Assembly: GCA_020445145.1 (NCBI GenBank)
Contig: JAGRHC010000001.1
Coordinates: 1 to 64,000, forward strand
Direction of reading: 5' to 3'
Source: Alphaproteobacteria bacterium
GTDB lineage: Bacteria; Pseudomonadota; Alphaproteobacteria; Micavibrionales; Micavibrionaceae
Length of the DNA: 64,000 nt
Shown: in pieces, positions 17,111-25,042 of the stretch
Layout: each line of letters starts with the position of its first letter
Position numbering within the stretch: position 1 is the first letter of the stretch
Notes under the pieces: model-generated
What the model was told of the DNA's origin: nothing
Databases searched by the model: none
The model's input: the letters and a program-made list of their open reading frames with translations, nothing else
Translations under genes and position numbers: made by a program

Positions 17111-19135
17111 TTACAAATACTTTCCCACAATCCACCACTGGCCGCCGTCGCTCACCACCGTGATCGCGCTGTACTGAGAAGAAAGGCTCTGCGCCGAATT
17201 ATCCGGCCCCGTTGCACCCTGCTCGGTAACTGTAATCGCGTTGGCGGAGACGTCGGTTTTCTTGATGGTGATGGTGCGCCCGACGGCTTCCGCGGCGTTG
17301 GCGGGGGGGAGCCTTGCGGTCAGTGCGCCGCTGAAGCTGGAGAGCAAATACGTGTCCACGGCCATGTCGATGTCGTAGGTGCCTGTGCCATCGTAATACC
17401 GCGTGTTGCCCGGCGCGCGGTTGGAGGAGAGGACAAACCATTCCGCGCCGTTGGAGAGCATCAGCACAAAGTCGTTCTCCGCGCCGAGATAGTAGCTGTG
17501 GCCGTCGGGGCCGTTGCCTGTATCCTCTGTGATGGTAATCACGTTGGCCGAGGAGTCGGTTTTCTTGACCGCCATCATCACGCCAGTCGCATCGGCGGCG
17601 TTGGGCAACTCGACCGTGAGCGCGCCGCCGAAGCTGGAGACCAGATGGATGGAGTGCGAGGTGTCGAGGCTGACGCTGCCGCTGGTGTCGATAAATTCGG
17701 TATCGTAGCGTTGCAGCGTCGCGTTCAAATCATTCACGGTCGTTTTTTGCAGGGTGTTTTTGTAAGGGTATCCTGCGTTATAGGCCGTGTACTCGCCGCC
17801 GGAAAGATCGTAAATGGCTGCGCCGTCGCTGGCCGAGAGCAGGTTATAGATCGCGGTTTCGATCGATCCTGCCTCCAGTTTGATATTGGGCACGAGGTTG
17901 TCGCTCTCTGCATAGGGATTGAGCAGCAGCGTCTTTTCCGCATTCGCGCCGATGATGAAACCCCCTTGCGCGGTGCCCTTCACGTTGGCTTCGCAGTCGA
18001 TGAAGGCGTTGTTGTATTTGCCATCCTCGATATAGAACCCTGCGCCCGAGATATCCGCGCCTAGAGAATAAGCGCGGCAGGCATAGAATTTGTTGGCGTT
18101 TGGCGTGTCCCCTGCTCCGCTTAAGGTCAGATGGAAGCCGTTCACGGCGGGCTGCTCGACCAGCACGCGGGCGAAATTGTTCCAGTAGCACGGCTTGTTC
18201 GTATCATTATACCCGTCAAGCTGGACGCCTGTGTTGGGCGCGACAATTGTGACATCGCGCACGGAAGACTGCACCACGGGGCGGCTTGCGCCATAAAGCT
18301 TGATCCCGACATCGCCGCCCTCAATGCGCAAATCCGAGATACGCACGTAATCCTCGATGATCTCGATGACGTTGAAGGTGTTGGCGTTTGCTTTCAGGAC
18401 GGATTTTGCGCCTGCGCCGATCAGGCTCTGGCGGGCTGTGAGCTGGATTGTGCCTGTCACCAGATATTCGCCTTCGGGGATAAATACCGCATTTTTAGCG
18501 CTGAGCGCATTGATAATCGCCGTCGTATCGTCGGTCAGGCCGTCCCCCGCTGCGCCGAAATCCTTTACTGAAATCAGGTCCGAGAATTTATCATGGCTGG
18601 TACGCGTGGCTGCGCCTGTGCCGGCGGGGGTAAAGTCCGGCGCGGCCATCGAGCCTTCGAGGCTTACGGCCACCGGATCGCCATTGCCGTCGAAGCCCAG
18701 CGCCATATTCGCCCGCACGGCTCTGTCCGGCAGGGTCACTTCGCCCGGCGTTTCGTAATCTGCGTATTTGAGCATGGTGTCGTTTTCGCGCTCGACCTGC
18801 TGGAGGGCGGCGATCATGTAGTCGAGTTCGTTGTTGATCGCTCTTGCGCTGAAATCCCCGCCTTCGAGGAAATCCGTCACCCGCTCGACGGGGAGTTCGC
18901 GGGCGAGCGTGATGATCGTACCACTGGCGGGGGCATCATCAAATGTCACATCTCCGCCCAGCGTTTCCCCTGCTCCGTCGATGGTAAAGCCGCTGACAAT
19001 TTGTGCGCCGTCGATATACACTGCCAGATCCTCGCTTGCGAAAATCGGGAACGGATAGGCGAAAACGGTCTGTGTCCCGTTTGCATTATAACGCACGATC
19101 GGCGTCACGGCGGGCATCTTGATATGCTCGGTCAT
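17111..19135 (-). CDS. Tailspike: T7-type tail fibre N terminus plus pectate-lyase-like beta helix
   Basis: This 674-aa protein starts MTEHIKMPAVTPIVRYNANG. Residues 10-120 match the T7 tail fibre N-terminal attachment domain (QTVFAYPFPIFASEDLAVYIDG; ALQQVERENDTML). Residues about 190-450 begin VKDFGAAGDGLTDDTTAI, the classic entry of the pectate-lyase-3/right-handed beta-helix fold found in tailspikes and surface depolymerases. Two C-terminal beta modules follow (about 520-600 and 605-674), the last duplicated at 15741. It would bind or cut a host surface polysaccharide. The ATG at 19135 has AAAGGAG; the apparent 37-codon extension lies in a dispersed repeat. Confidence 0.88.
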   Translation of the reverse strand: MTEHIKMPAVTPIVRYNANGTQTVFAYPFPIFASEDLAVYIDGAQIVSGFTIDGAGETLGGDVTFDDAPASGTIITLARELPVERVTDFLEGGDFSARAINNELDYMIAALQQVERENDTMLKYADYETPGEVTLPDRAVRANMALGFDGNGDPVAVSLEGSMAAPDFTPAGTGAATRTSHDKFSDLISVKDFGAAGDGLTDDTTAIINALSAKNAVFIPEGEYLVTGTIQLTARQSLIGAGAKSVLKANANTFNVIEIIEDYVRISDLRIEGGDVGIKLYGASRPVVQSSVRDVTIVAPNTGVQLDGYNDTNKPCYWNNFARVLVEQPAVNGFHLTLSGAGDTPNANKFYACRAYSLGADISGAGFYIEDGKYNNAFIDCEANVKGTAQGGFIIGANAEKTLLLNPYAESDNLVPNIKLEAGSIETAIYNLLSASDGAAIYDLSGGEYTAYNAGYPYKNTLQKTTVNDLNATLQRYDTEFIDTSGSVSLDTSHSIHLVSSFGGALTVELPNAADATGVMMAVKKTDSSANVITITEDTGNGPDGHSYYLGAENDFVLMLSNGAEWFVLSSNRAPGNTRYYDGTGTYDIDMAVDTYLLSSFSGALTARLPPANAAEAVGRTITIKKTDVSANAITVTEQGATGPDNSAQSLSSQYSAITVVSDGGQWWIVGKYL

Positions 19136-19161
19136 GGTGGTTACTCCTTTGATTTGATCGC

Positions 19162-19245
19162 TGTCATTCCGAACGTGCGAAGCGCGGAGGAAACTTCCAG
19201 ACTTACGCAGTTGGCGAAGATCCCTCACATACGTTCGGGATGACA
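19162..19245 (+). repeat. Dispersed palindromic repeat, copy 2
   Basis: This 84-bp element has the same inverted ends as copy 1 (TGTCATTCCGAACGTG at left, ACGTTCGGGATGACA at right) and the shared internal GCGCGGAGGAA and AGATCCCTCACAT. It lies in the gap between the gp14-like gene and the tailspike gene, in the same orientation as copy 1. Confidence 0.8.
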
Positions 19246-19283
19246 TTTATACATTATGATTATTTATCCAGACGGCCTTCTCG

Positions 19284-19820
19284 CTAGAACAAGCCACCCA
19301 GCGCGGCGATATTCCGGGCGAAGGTGTAGTTTGAGGACAGATCGTCCAGGCTGTTTCTTTGGGCCAGTTGGGTGCGTTGGAGGACGTTTTGGGCTTTGTT
19401 CTGCGCGAGGTCCTGATCGAGGGCGGTGGTGCGCAGGGCATCGAGTTGCTCGCGCTTTTGCTTTTCCGCGTCCGATTCATCGAACAGGCCGAGCAATACG
19501 GCTTGCGAGGAGCCCGCTCCACTACCGACGCCTTGCGCCCCGAAATTTGCACGCTGGCGGGCGACGGCGCGGCGTAAAGCCGATTTACGGTCGGCTTCGC
19601 TTTGCGCGGCTTGCGTGGCGATTTTTTCCTTCTCCAGCGCGTTTTGCGCGGCGAGCTGACGCTCCTGCAAGGTTTGCTGCGCTTGCAGTTGTTTGAGGGC
19701 GAGGTCCTGAGAGGCTTGCGTTTGCCTGCGCGAGAGTTCGCTGTTCGCGACGCCGTTCACAAGGCTAGCTCCTTGTGAAATCAACTGAGCTGCGCCCAGC
19801 ACCGATTGTATGGCACCCAT
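19284..19820 (-). CDS. Internal virion protein-like (gp14-type) helical protein
   Basis: This 178-aa protein, beginning MGAIQSVLGAAQLISQGASL, has a hydrophobic N terminus and a long Gln/Ala-rich coiled coil (residues 25-95), then a Gly/Ser loop and a second helical part. The composition and its place between tail tubular B and tail fibre match T7 gene 14-type internal proteins. The ATG at 19820 follows AAAGGA, and the extension to 19859 is unsupported. No partners of gp15 or gp16 size are present. Confidence 0.65.
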   Translation of the reverse strand: MGAIQSVLGAAQLISQGASLVNGVANSELSRRQTQASQDLALKQLQAQQTLQERQLAAQNALEKEKIATQAAQSEADRKSALRRAVARQRANFGAQGVGSGAGSSQAVLLGLFDESDAEKQKREQLDALRTTALDQDLAQNKAQNVLQRTQLAQRNSLDDLSSNYTFARNIAALGGLF

Positions 19821-19849
19821 GGTTTTGGTTCCTTTCGTTGTTGTACAAT

Positions 19850-19879
19850 AAAAAAACACCCCTTATTTGGGGTGCTTTT
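19850..19879 (-). terminator. Intrinsic terminator of the toxin-antitoxin-like operon
   Basis: On the minus strand CACCCC pairs with GGGGTG around 6 nt, followed by T6 or more. It lies just after the stop at 19900 and isolates this AT-rich cargo from the downstream virion gene. Confidence 0.8.
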
Positions 19880-19899
19880 GAATTTTCTGATATTGCTTT

Positions 19900-20358
19900 T
19901 TAATTAACGTGTTTCTTCTTAGGAGAACTTTTCTTTTTTATTTTTTTTGGTTTCTCTGAGTTTTTCTGCACAAAAATTTGGCCGGCAATTGTCCATTCAT
20001 TTTCAATTTTTATTTTTACTTTTAAAAAGTCTTCTTTTGTTATTGGAAATGGAGAGAATATCAGAGAAATATGAGTCTCATTGGTTTCAATATTTTCATG
20101 GAATTTGTTTTTTTGAAATTCAACAACAACATCACCGTCTGCAATAATATCATCGCCATATTCAATCTTTAGAGGCAAAATCTGTTTTTCCCGCTCGGCA
20201 GAAACTATATTTACCATAATATAAAATTTTGGGAGGAATGCCGGAATTTCCGGCACAATTATATCATTATGATAAACTCCTACGAGTGTTATCTTGCCGT
20301 TTTTTTCTTCGCGGATATCGTCACAAAATTGTGCGTATCCAAAAGTTTTTACTGTCAT
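19900..20358 (-). CDS. Third gene of the RelE-like/Xre operon, hypothetical
   Basis: This 152-aa protein begins MTVKTFGYAQFCDDIREEKN. The FCDDIR...GKITLVGVYHNDI opening resembles a small family of uncharacterised bacterial proteins (DUF6941-like; not verified). The C terminus is a lysine-rich tail (EKPKKIKKKSSPKKK). Its start overlaps the stop of the Xre gene by 4 bp (ATGA), so it is a true third member of that operon. It is strongly AT-rich compared with the tail genes on both sides, a sign of separate acquisition. Confidence 0.6.
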   Translation of the reverse strand: MTVKTFGYAQFCDDIREEKNGKITLVGVYHNDIIVPEIPAFLPKFYIMVNIVSAEREKQILPLKIEYGDDIIADGDVVVEFQKNKFHENIETNETHISLIFSPFPITKEDFLKVKIKIENEWTIAGQIFVQKNSEKPKKIKKKSSPKKKHVN

Positions 20359-20870
20359 GTTTTTAACCCAAGGACGTTAAACAATGTGTTGGGATCAATA
20401 TCTAGAACTTCGCAAATACGTGCTGCTGTGAGCAAGCTTGGCATTTCTTTTCCTGATTCATATCTGGATATTTGATATTGCTGAATACCAGCCTGTTGCG
20501 CCAATTCATCCTGTGAAAATCCCTTCATAAGTCTTATGCTTCGAAGAGTTTCGTTTTGCTTTTCGTCCTTTATAAAAGCCCCCAGTTCACGACGCCCTTG
20601 ACGGATAGAATCTTCATATCCCTCTGAGTAAAGTTCCTGCATAAAATCTTCAAACGGTGTGCTTCGAGGATGATTTTTATACAAATGATCTTCCGGCCAT
20701 ATTCCCTTGATCTCAAATACGTTTTCATGTTCTTCGCCATCGCTTGATACAAGACGAGCATAACTGGGAGACGTTTCCGCTTCACGCCCGTGGAAGTTTT
20801 GAAAGCCCGAGGCAGTCGTATCGACGGATAATTTCTGCGATAAATTCTTTGTCTTCCTCATAATTAACAT
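20355..20870 (-). CDS. Xre-type HTH regulator, probable antitoxin
   Basis: This 171-aa protein has a C-terminal Cro/CI-type helix-turn-helix (about residues 108-168: IRLMKGFSQDELAQQAGIQQ, then ISRYESGKEMPSL). The N-terminal part is of a kind often seen where a regulator contacts its toxin. The start ATG (20870, or the next ATG at 20861) lies inside the end of the RelE-like gene, with about 80 bp overlap. It is expected to neutralise the toxin and repress the operon. This toxin-first order is that of HigBA-like systems. Confidence 0.75.
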   Translation of the reverse strand: MLIMRKTKNLSQKLSVDTTASGFQNFHGREAETSPSYARLVSSDGEEHENVFEIKGIWPEDHLYKNHPRSTPFEDFMQELYSEGYEDSIRQGRRELGAFIKDEKQNETLRSIRLMKGFSQDELAQQAGIQQYQISRYESGKEMPSLLTAARICEVLDIDPNTLFNVLGLKT

Positions 20871-21201
20871 CCCTTTCCATCAAGCCTAGAATATGGATTG
20901 TATTTCTCTGATAATCCGGCGCGTAAATCACACGGTATCTCAGGTTAAACTTTGCTTTTTTTGTAAAACCAAATATTTTTAGCCGCCACATATTCCGCAG
21001 CATTTTATTCTGAATACTCCAAATTGCATCTACATTAAAATCTTTGCACTCAAACCCCGGATAAGTTAGATCATCTATGCTCACACAATTTTTGCTCAAT
21101 TCCTCAATAACAGCAAACAGACGCCCTGCCTGATTTTCATCTGTTTTAAACAGATTGCGTATTTCCTCCTTTGCTTCCTCAACAATGTCTACACGAAACA
21201 T
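20782..21201 (-). CDS. RelE/ParE/HigB-like toxin
   Basis: This 139-aa protein, starting MFRVDIVEEAKEEIRNLFKT, has the RelE/ParE superfamily layout: an N-terminal helical pair, then RLKIFGFTKKAKFNLRYRVI and NTIHILGLMERDVNY in the beta sheet near the active surface. It is likely an mRNA interferase or a gyrase toxin; which one cannot be told. The ATG at 21201 is preceded by GAAAG; the 23-codon extension to 21270 would enter the tail gene. It is the first gene of a three-gene AT-rich operon inserted between tail genes. Confidence 0.7.
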   Translation of the reverse strand: MFRVDIVEEAKEEIRNLFKTDENQAGRLFAVIEELSKNCVSIDDLTYPGFECKDFNVDAIWSIQNKMLRNMWRLKIFGFTKKAKFNLRYRVIYAPDYQRNTIHILGLMERDVNYEEDKEFIAEIIRRYDCLGLSKLPRA

Positions 21202-21266
21202 TATATTACTTTCAATATAAATGAGCACGGTAAAAATATTATGAACGATGTTTTCTCTCCGTTCAA

Positions 21267-23165
21267 TCAATCATTCACCTTCACTTCCGTGATGACGGCG
21301 AGGAGTTCGAAGCCGAGCGGGGCGTCCTGTTCGATGCGCCAGAGGGGGGATGTGCCGTCTCTTTGCCAGCCTAAAGACCGCACCGTCACATCGCCGCTGA
21401 CTTGCGGGGCTGGCGTGTCGAGAATATCGTCTTCGCCGAGCTGTTTGAGGGGGATGTCTTTCAGCCCCTGCCCGACATCAATGCGCAGGGCGGCGGTGTC
21501 CTTGACCCGGAATATGCCGCGCACGAGGCGCAGGCGGTTGCCTGATCCGACCGCTCCAATCTCGTTGGGCGGGAGGGGTTCGATCCTGTGGGTATAGGAG
21601 AGGCCGATTTCAACGCTGCTGGCAGCTTCGGCGAGTGTCACCTGCCCGCTTGTGACCGTCTGTTCCTCCAGCACCACGCCGTCGGCGACGATTGAGACGC
21701 TTTGGCCTTCGAGGTGATCGAGGCCGGACCAGACTGTTGCCGGCGTTCCTATTTCACCGGATAAAGCGGCGTCGAGGTGCAGGGTTTCATCCATCAATTC
21801 GATAAAATAGCTGCCGTCCCGAAGCATCAGCAAATAGACCTCTTCGCCGACCACGCAGACCGATCTGGCCTGTCCGTTTGTTTCATGGAGGGTCCAGGCC
21901 TGTACGCTTTCCGAGCGAAAGACAGTCAGCGTTGCAAATGTCCCGTCCTCGCGCACGACGTACAGGAGGCGGTTGTTCTGGTCGTAGTCCTGATCGGCTG
22001 GCCTTTCAACAATATGATGCGAGAGCAGCGCGAGGTCGTTCGAGGTATAGGCTTGCTCGAGGTCGGTATAGAGGAACTCGAAAATCTCGCGGCCCGATCT
22101 TGCGGCATAGAGCGTTGCGCCGTCCACGTTCACGGGCGGGATATAGCGGTCGATGCGCGAGCCGGTTCTGGTTTGCCGTCTGATCTGCACTTCGGCGGGG
22201 GTTAGCGGTTCACCGGTGACCATCCATTCCGCGCCACTTGTGAAGACCTGCAGGTGGCGGGAGGAGAAAATGCCGCGGATGGCGTTGACCTGATCGGAGA
22301 GGATTGCAAACTCGATGGCTTCATCGTCCAGCCCTTCGCCGAGATCAAAGTTGAACAAATCGCCGCTTTTTGAAAACCATAGACGGTTGGGCAGGTCTCG
22401 GCTGCCGCCGATGACGAGGCGGTCCTGATGGAAGGCGGCGGTCACGGGGTATCCGCGCGCCGGACTAAACGCTTGTTCGAACCAGTCGATGGTGGCGTCG
22501 GTATTATCCAAGTCCTCATTCAGGGTGACGGTGACCACTGTGGCCGAGTCGTAATCGGTGATCAGGGCTTCGACGCCGTTCACGCGCAAGTAGGTGTTTT
22601 CGTGGTCTGCGGTGAAGACATCTTCGGAGGCTGTCAGCGTGATGCTGCCCGTTATTCCACTCGGGGTCAGTGTCACTTCGGCATCCACGAATTTATAATA
22701 GGGCTGGTAAACGATTCCGGCATCGGTGAAAAAGCTCCAGTCATTGAGGCTCCATGTGCCGCCTGTGCTTCTGACCAGTTTTTTTGGCGGGACGTCCGGG
22801 TGGGTCAGGAGGAGCGTATCGGCACTCTGAGTCCACGCGAGCTGCCGGATCTGGCTTTCAGTCCATGGCGCGCTTAGCGTCTCCAGTTTTACGCCGCCGG
22901 CATAGATGTCAATCTGGCTGTTTGTGACAACCAGCAGCGCCGTTTGCTCGGTATTAAACTCGAAGGCGATCAGCTTGCCGTCGCCTGCGGCAGTGTCGAT
23001 ATAACCAAGGCCAAAACGCCTTTTCACACCGCCTGTCGGGTTGATAAAGACATTGCGCAAGACCAGCGCACCGTTGTCATAGGCCCGCAAATCCCCTCTT
23101 CCCAGCAATTCGCTCGACACTTCACCGGCGGTGAAGGTCGTTTTCATCTGTGTGATGCGTGTCAT
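21267..23165 (-). CDS. Tail tubular protein B-like (T7 gp12-type nozzle)
   Basis: This 632-aa protein is beta-rich and begins MTRITQMKTTFTAGEVSSEL. The N-terminal pattern (FTAGEVSSELLGR.DL..Y..G...L.N.....GGVKRR.G) is characteristic of podovirus tail nozzle proteins, and later regions carry beta-propeller-like strands (QDRLVIGGSRDLPNRLWFSK). It would close the tail tube and dock the tailspikes. It is full length with a good ribosome site, and is separated from tail tubular A by the 23260-24062 module. Confidence 0.82.
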   Translation of the reverse strand: MTRITQMKTTFTAGEVSSELLGRGDLRAYDNGALVLRNVFINPTGGVKRRFGLGYIDTAAGDGKLIAFEFNTEQTALLVVTNSQIDIYAGGVKLETLSAPWTESQIRQLAWTQSADTLLLTHPDVPPKKLVRSTGGTWSLNDWSFFTDAGIVYQPYYKFVDAEVTLTPSGITGSITLTASEDVFTADHENTYLRVNGVEALITDYDSATVVTVTLNEDLDNTDATIDWFEQAFSPARGYPVTAAFHQDRLVIGGSRDLPNRLWFSKSGDLFNFDLGEGLDDEAIEFAILSDQVNAIRGIFSSRHLQVFTSGAEWMVTGEPLTPAEVQIRRQTRTGSRIDRYIPPVNVDGATLYAARSGREIFEFLYTDLEQAYTSNDLALLSHHIVERPADQDYDQNNRLLYVVREDGTFATLTVFRSESVQAWTLHETNGQARSVCVVGEEVYLLMLRDGSYFIELMDETLHLDAALSGEIGTPATVWSGLDHLEGQSVSIVADGVVLEEQTVTSGQVTLAEAASSVEIGLSYTHRIEPLPPNEIGAVGSGNRLRLVRGIFRVKDTAALRIDVGQGLKDIPLKQLGEDDILDTPAPQVSGDVTVRSLGWQRDGTSPLWRIEQDAPLGFELLAVITEVKVND

Positions 23166-23203
23166 GGTGTTTTTCCTTTTTGAATTTCTTTTATTTCAGG
23201 GCA

Positions 23204-23232
23204 TAAAAAAAACCCGCCGGATGGGCGGGTTT
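23204..23232 (-). terminator. Intrinsic terminator of the 23260-24062 module
   Basis: ACCCGCC and GGCGGGT pair around 5 nt. On the minus strand a T8 tract follows. It separates the AT-rich module from the tail nozzle gene. Confidence 0.8.
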
Positions 23233-23259
23233 GGTCTCTTGATCTGATTTAAGTGTGTT

Positions 23260-23730
23260 TTATGCGGCCATAATGTCCCATTTATCTTTATGATTTTCGA
23301 GGATCAATTCATTTTCCTCCATATCTTCTATTTTTTGTAAAATATTTATCATTTTTTTGATTGTTGTATTTTCCTTTAAGTGCCCCATCACAAATACCCT
23401 CAATAAAGCTTCTGTCTGGTCGGGCAATTCTTTTTTTAAGTCCGCTTCCATTTTTGCTATGGAGTCACGCGAACGCTTCAGACATTTTGCCATGCTTGCC
23501 TGTGAAATATGCAAAAATGACCTCAAAAATCGTAACTCCATTCCTCTGAGATGAGGAACTTCCGTAATAATTGCATATGCGATTGTTTCGTGGAGACGAT
23601 CAGCAGAATGAATAGCGTAGGCCATATCTCCGTCTTCATCTTCATAGAGGTCAAAGCCATTCATGAGATAAATGTAGTCAAGACCACATCCCGTGTAATG
23701 AAGTTTATCTTTCGCCTTTATCTTTTTCAT
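23260..23730 (-). CDS. HTH regulator, probable antitoxin partner of the DUF4258-like protein
   Basis: This 156-aa protein has a short N-terminal domain (HYTGCGLDYIYLMNGFDLYE) and a central helix-turn-helix (about residues 72-103: LRFLRSFLHISQASMAKCLK). The N-terminal plan resembles alphaproteobacterial regulators found next to DUF4258 proteins. Its ATG overlaps the stop of the upstream gene by 4 bp, so the two are coupled. Base composition is AT-rich compared with the adjoining tail genes. Confidence 0.68.
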   Translation of the reverse strand: MKKIKAKDKLHYTGCGLDYIYLMNGFDLYEDEDGDMAYAIHSADRLHETIAYAIITEVPHLRGMELRFLRSFLHISQASMAKCLKRSRDSIAKMEADLKKELPDQTEALLRVFVMGHLKENTTIKKMINILQKIEDMEENELILENHKDKWDIMAA

Positions 23731-24062
23731 GGGTCAATCCACATCACTGTTTTGACTTTTAACTTATTCGAATTTTTAAAAATAATTGTTACTGCTGCGG
23801 CATCCCTGTTTCCATTGACTTTCTTTTGTATAATGGCTTCCCATTCTCCTTTTTTATTCTTTTGAGGCTTTTGCAGCACGCGGCCTTTTTGCAATATCCA
23901 ATAGACATCAATATCTGTAATTGAACCGCGTTCCTCTAATCTTTCATAAGCATGCATAGAAACCAGAATATTCGCCGTGTCATTTGCCCTCTGCCTGATC
24001 AGCCTTTCCGCTTCATCAGATCTAAGATCTATCCATCTAACAGGCCTCGGGTTAACTTTCAT
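23727..24062 (-). CDS. DUF4258-like putative toxin
   Basis: This 111-aa protein contains the DUF4258 pattern SMHAYERLEERGSITDIDVYW near residues 34-54, followed by beta strands and an ending LKVKTVMW. The fold is thought to be related to small RNase-type toxins. It is upstream of, and overlaps by 4 bp, an HTH gene, as in toxin-first modules. The toxin role is inferred from family and neighbour. Confidence 0.65.
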   Translation of the reverse strand: MKVNPRPVRWIDLRSDEAERLIRQRANDTANILVSMHAYERLEERGSITDIDVYWILQKGRVLQKPQKNKKGEWEAIIQKKVNGNRDAAAVTIIFKNSNKLKVKTVMWIDP

Positions 24063-24110
24063 TCATGTATAATAATTATACATGATTAATAGTCAAGATT
24101 TCACTAAAAT

Positions 24111-24680
24111 TTATCCCCTTACGTCAATCAAAGTGAAATCTTCGATCCGTCCCGGGGAGTCTTGCTGGGCGTCGATCTGGCGGGCGCGGGCGAATTCTTT
24201 TTCGGCCAGGGTGTAGAGCATTTCGGCGCGGCTGGTGTTTTCGGTGACGGGGAGGCAGAATTCGGCGGCCAGTTTTGTGATGAGGATTTGATCGAAATAT
24301 GGCGGAAAGGCCTCTTCTTCGGGGCGGTAAATATAGGTCAGGATGACGTCCGGGGCATTGGTATGCAAGGCGCCGCCGGCGATGCGGTAGTTCAGGCCGC
24401 GCCCTCTTGTGCCGGAGCCAGCGGACAGTGCGCGCAGGAAATCTGCGGGGAGTTGGTAGGCGTAATCGTAATCGGCGACCGGACCGCTTGAGAGTTGTGT
24501 CAGCTCTACCTGCCCTGTGGCGAAGCTCCATGCGTAAGCCGAGAGGAGCGCGTCGCGGATCTGGTCGAACAGCGCGTTCGCGATTTCGGATTCAGCAGTG
24601 CCGTCATCAAAACTTGTGATGGGGGCCGCGCCGAGGCGGATAAGGGCGCGGGAACATAGGGCGACATCTGATAACGCCAT
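24111..24680 (-). CDS. Tail tubular protein A-like (T7 gp11-type)
   Basis: This 189-aa protein begins MALSDVALCSRALIRLGAAP, the typical opening of podovirus gatekeeper/tail tubular A proteins, followed by SEIANALFDQIRDALLSAYAWSFA. The C terminus is helical. It would join the portal to the nozzle. The ATG has AAAGGAG at ideal spacing. The order capsid, tail tubular A, tail tubular B is that of T7. Confidence 0.85.
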   Translation of the reverse strand: MALSDVALCSRALIRLGAAPITSFDDGTAESEIANALFDQIRDALLSAYAWSFATGQVELTQLSSGPVADYDYAYQLPADFLRALSAGSGTRGRGLNYRIAGGALHTNAPDVILTYIYRPEEEAFPPYFDQILITKLAAEFCLPVTENTSRAEMLYTLAEKEFARARQIDAQQDSPGRIEDFTLIDVRG

Positions 24681-24706
24681 GATTTTACTCCTTTTTTACA
24701 TATATC

Positions 24707-24735
24707 TTGACATAATTTATGTTTTTTCATAACAT
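24707..24735 (+). promoter_or_regulatory. Sigma-70-like promoter for the 67-aa gene
   Basis: TTGACA (24707-24712) and TAACAT (24730-24735) are separated by exactly 17 bp and lie 41 bp before the ATG at 24776. It is one of the best consensus matches I found. It fires on the plus strand, against the viral transcription direction. Confidence 0.65.
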
Positions 24736-24775
24736 TCGCACATTCGGTGAGGTAACCAAACAAAGGTAAATAAAA

Positions 24776-24979
24776 ATGGCTCAGGCAAAATATGCGCGAC
24801 TGGAAGATGCTCTTTACGCTGCTGTTCGTATTAGCAATGTTGAGATCAGCAATTATTTGATCGCGAAAGTGGAAGCGGCCATTTTAAACAATGAAGATCC
24901 TCGTGCGCTGGAGATTGGGCTTCTTGCACTTGCTGGCCAGAAGACACCTACATTTCATACTGAGCGTCTCGCAGCTTAA
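24776..24979 (+). CDS. Small hypothetical protein with its own promoter (cargo candidate)
   Basis: This 67-aa, mostly helical protein begins MAQAKYARLEDALYAAVRIS and has no signal peptide or membrane helix. It has a clear promoter and an AAAGG ribosome site, and is transcribed opposite to the virion genes. The context, between capsid-related and tail genes with an independent promoter, is that of a lysogeny-expressed moron. I do not recognise the family. Confidence 0.6.
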   Translation: MAQAKYARLEDALYAAVRISNVEISNYLIAKVEAAILNNEDPRALEIGLLALAGQKTPTFHTERLAA

Positions 24980-25003
24980 TTCTTAGATAAGTTTCATTAC
25001 CAA

Positions 25004-25042
25004 ACGCAGCCCCCCTCGCCATAAGAGCAAGGGGGGCTGCGT
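25004..25042. other. Long GC-rich hairpin in the gap 24980-25183
   Basis: ACGCAGCCCCCC (25004-25015) pairs perfectly with GGGGGGCTGCGT (25031-25042), extended by one T-A pair, around a 13-nt loop. It has no T tract on either side, so it is not a simple intrinsic terminator. The rest of the gap holds further short inverted pieces (GCGCCTGTTACAGGCGC-like) but no convincing gene. Confidence 0.55.
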
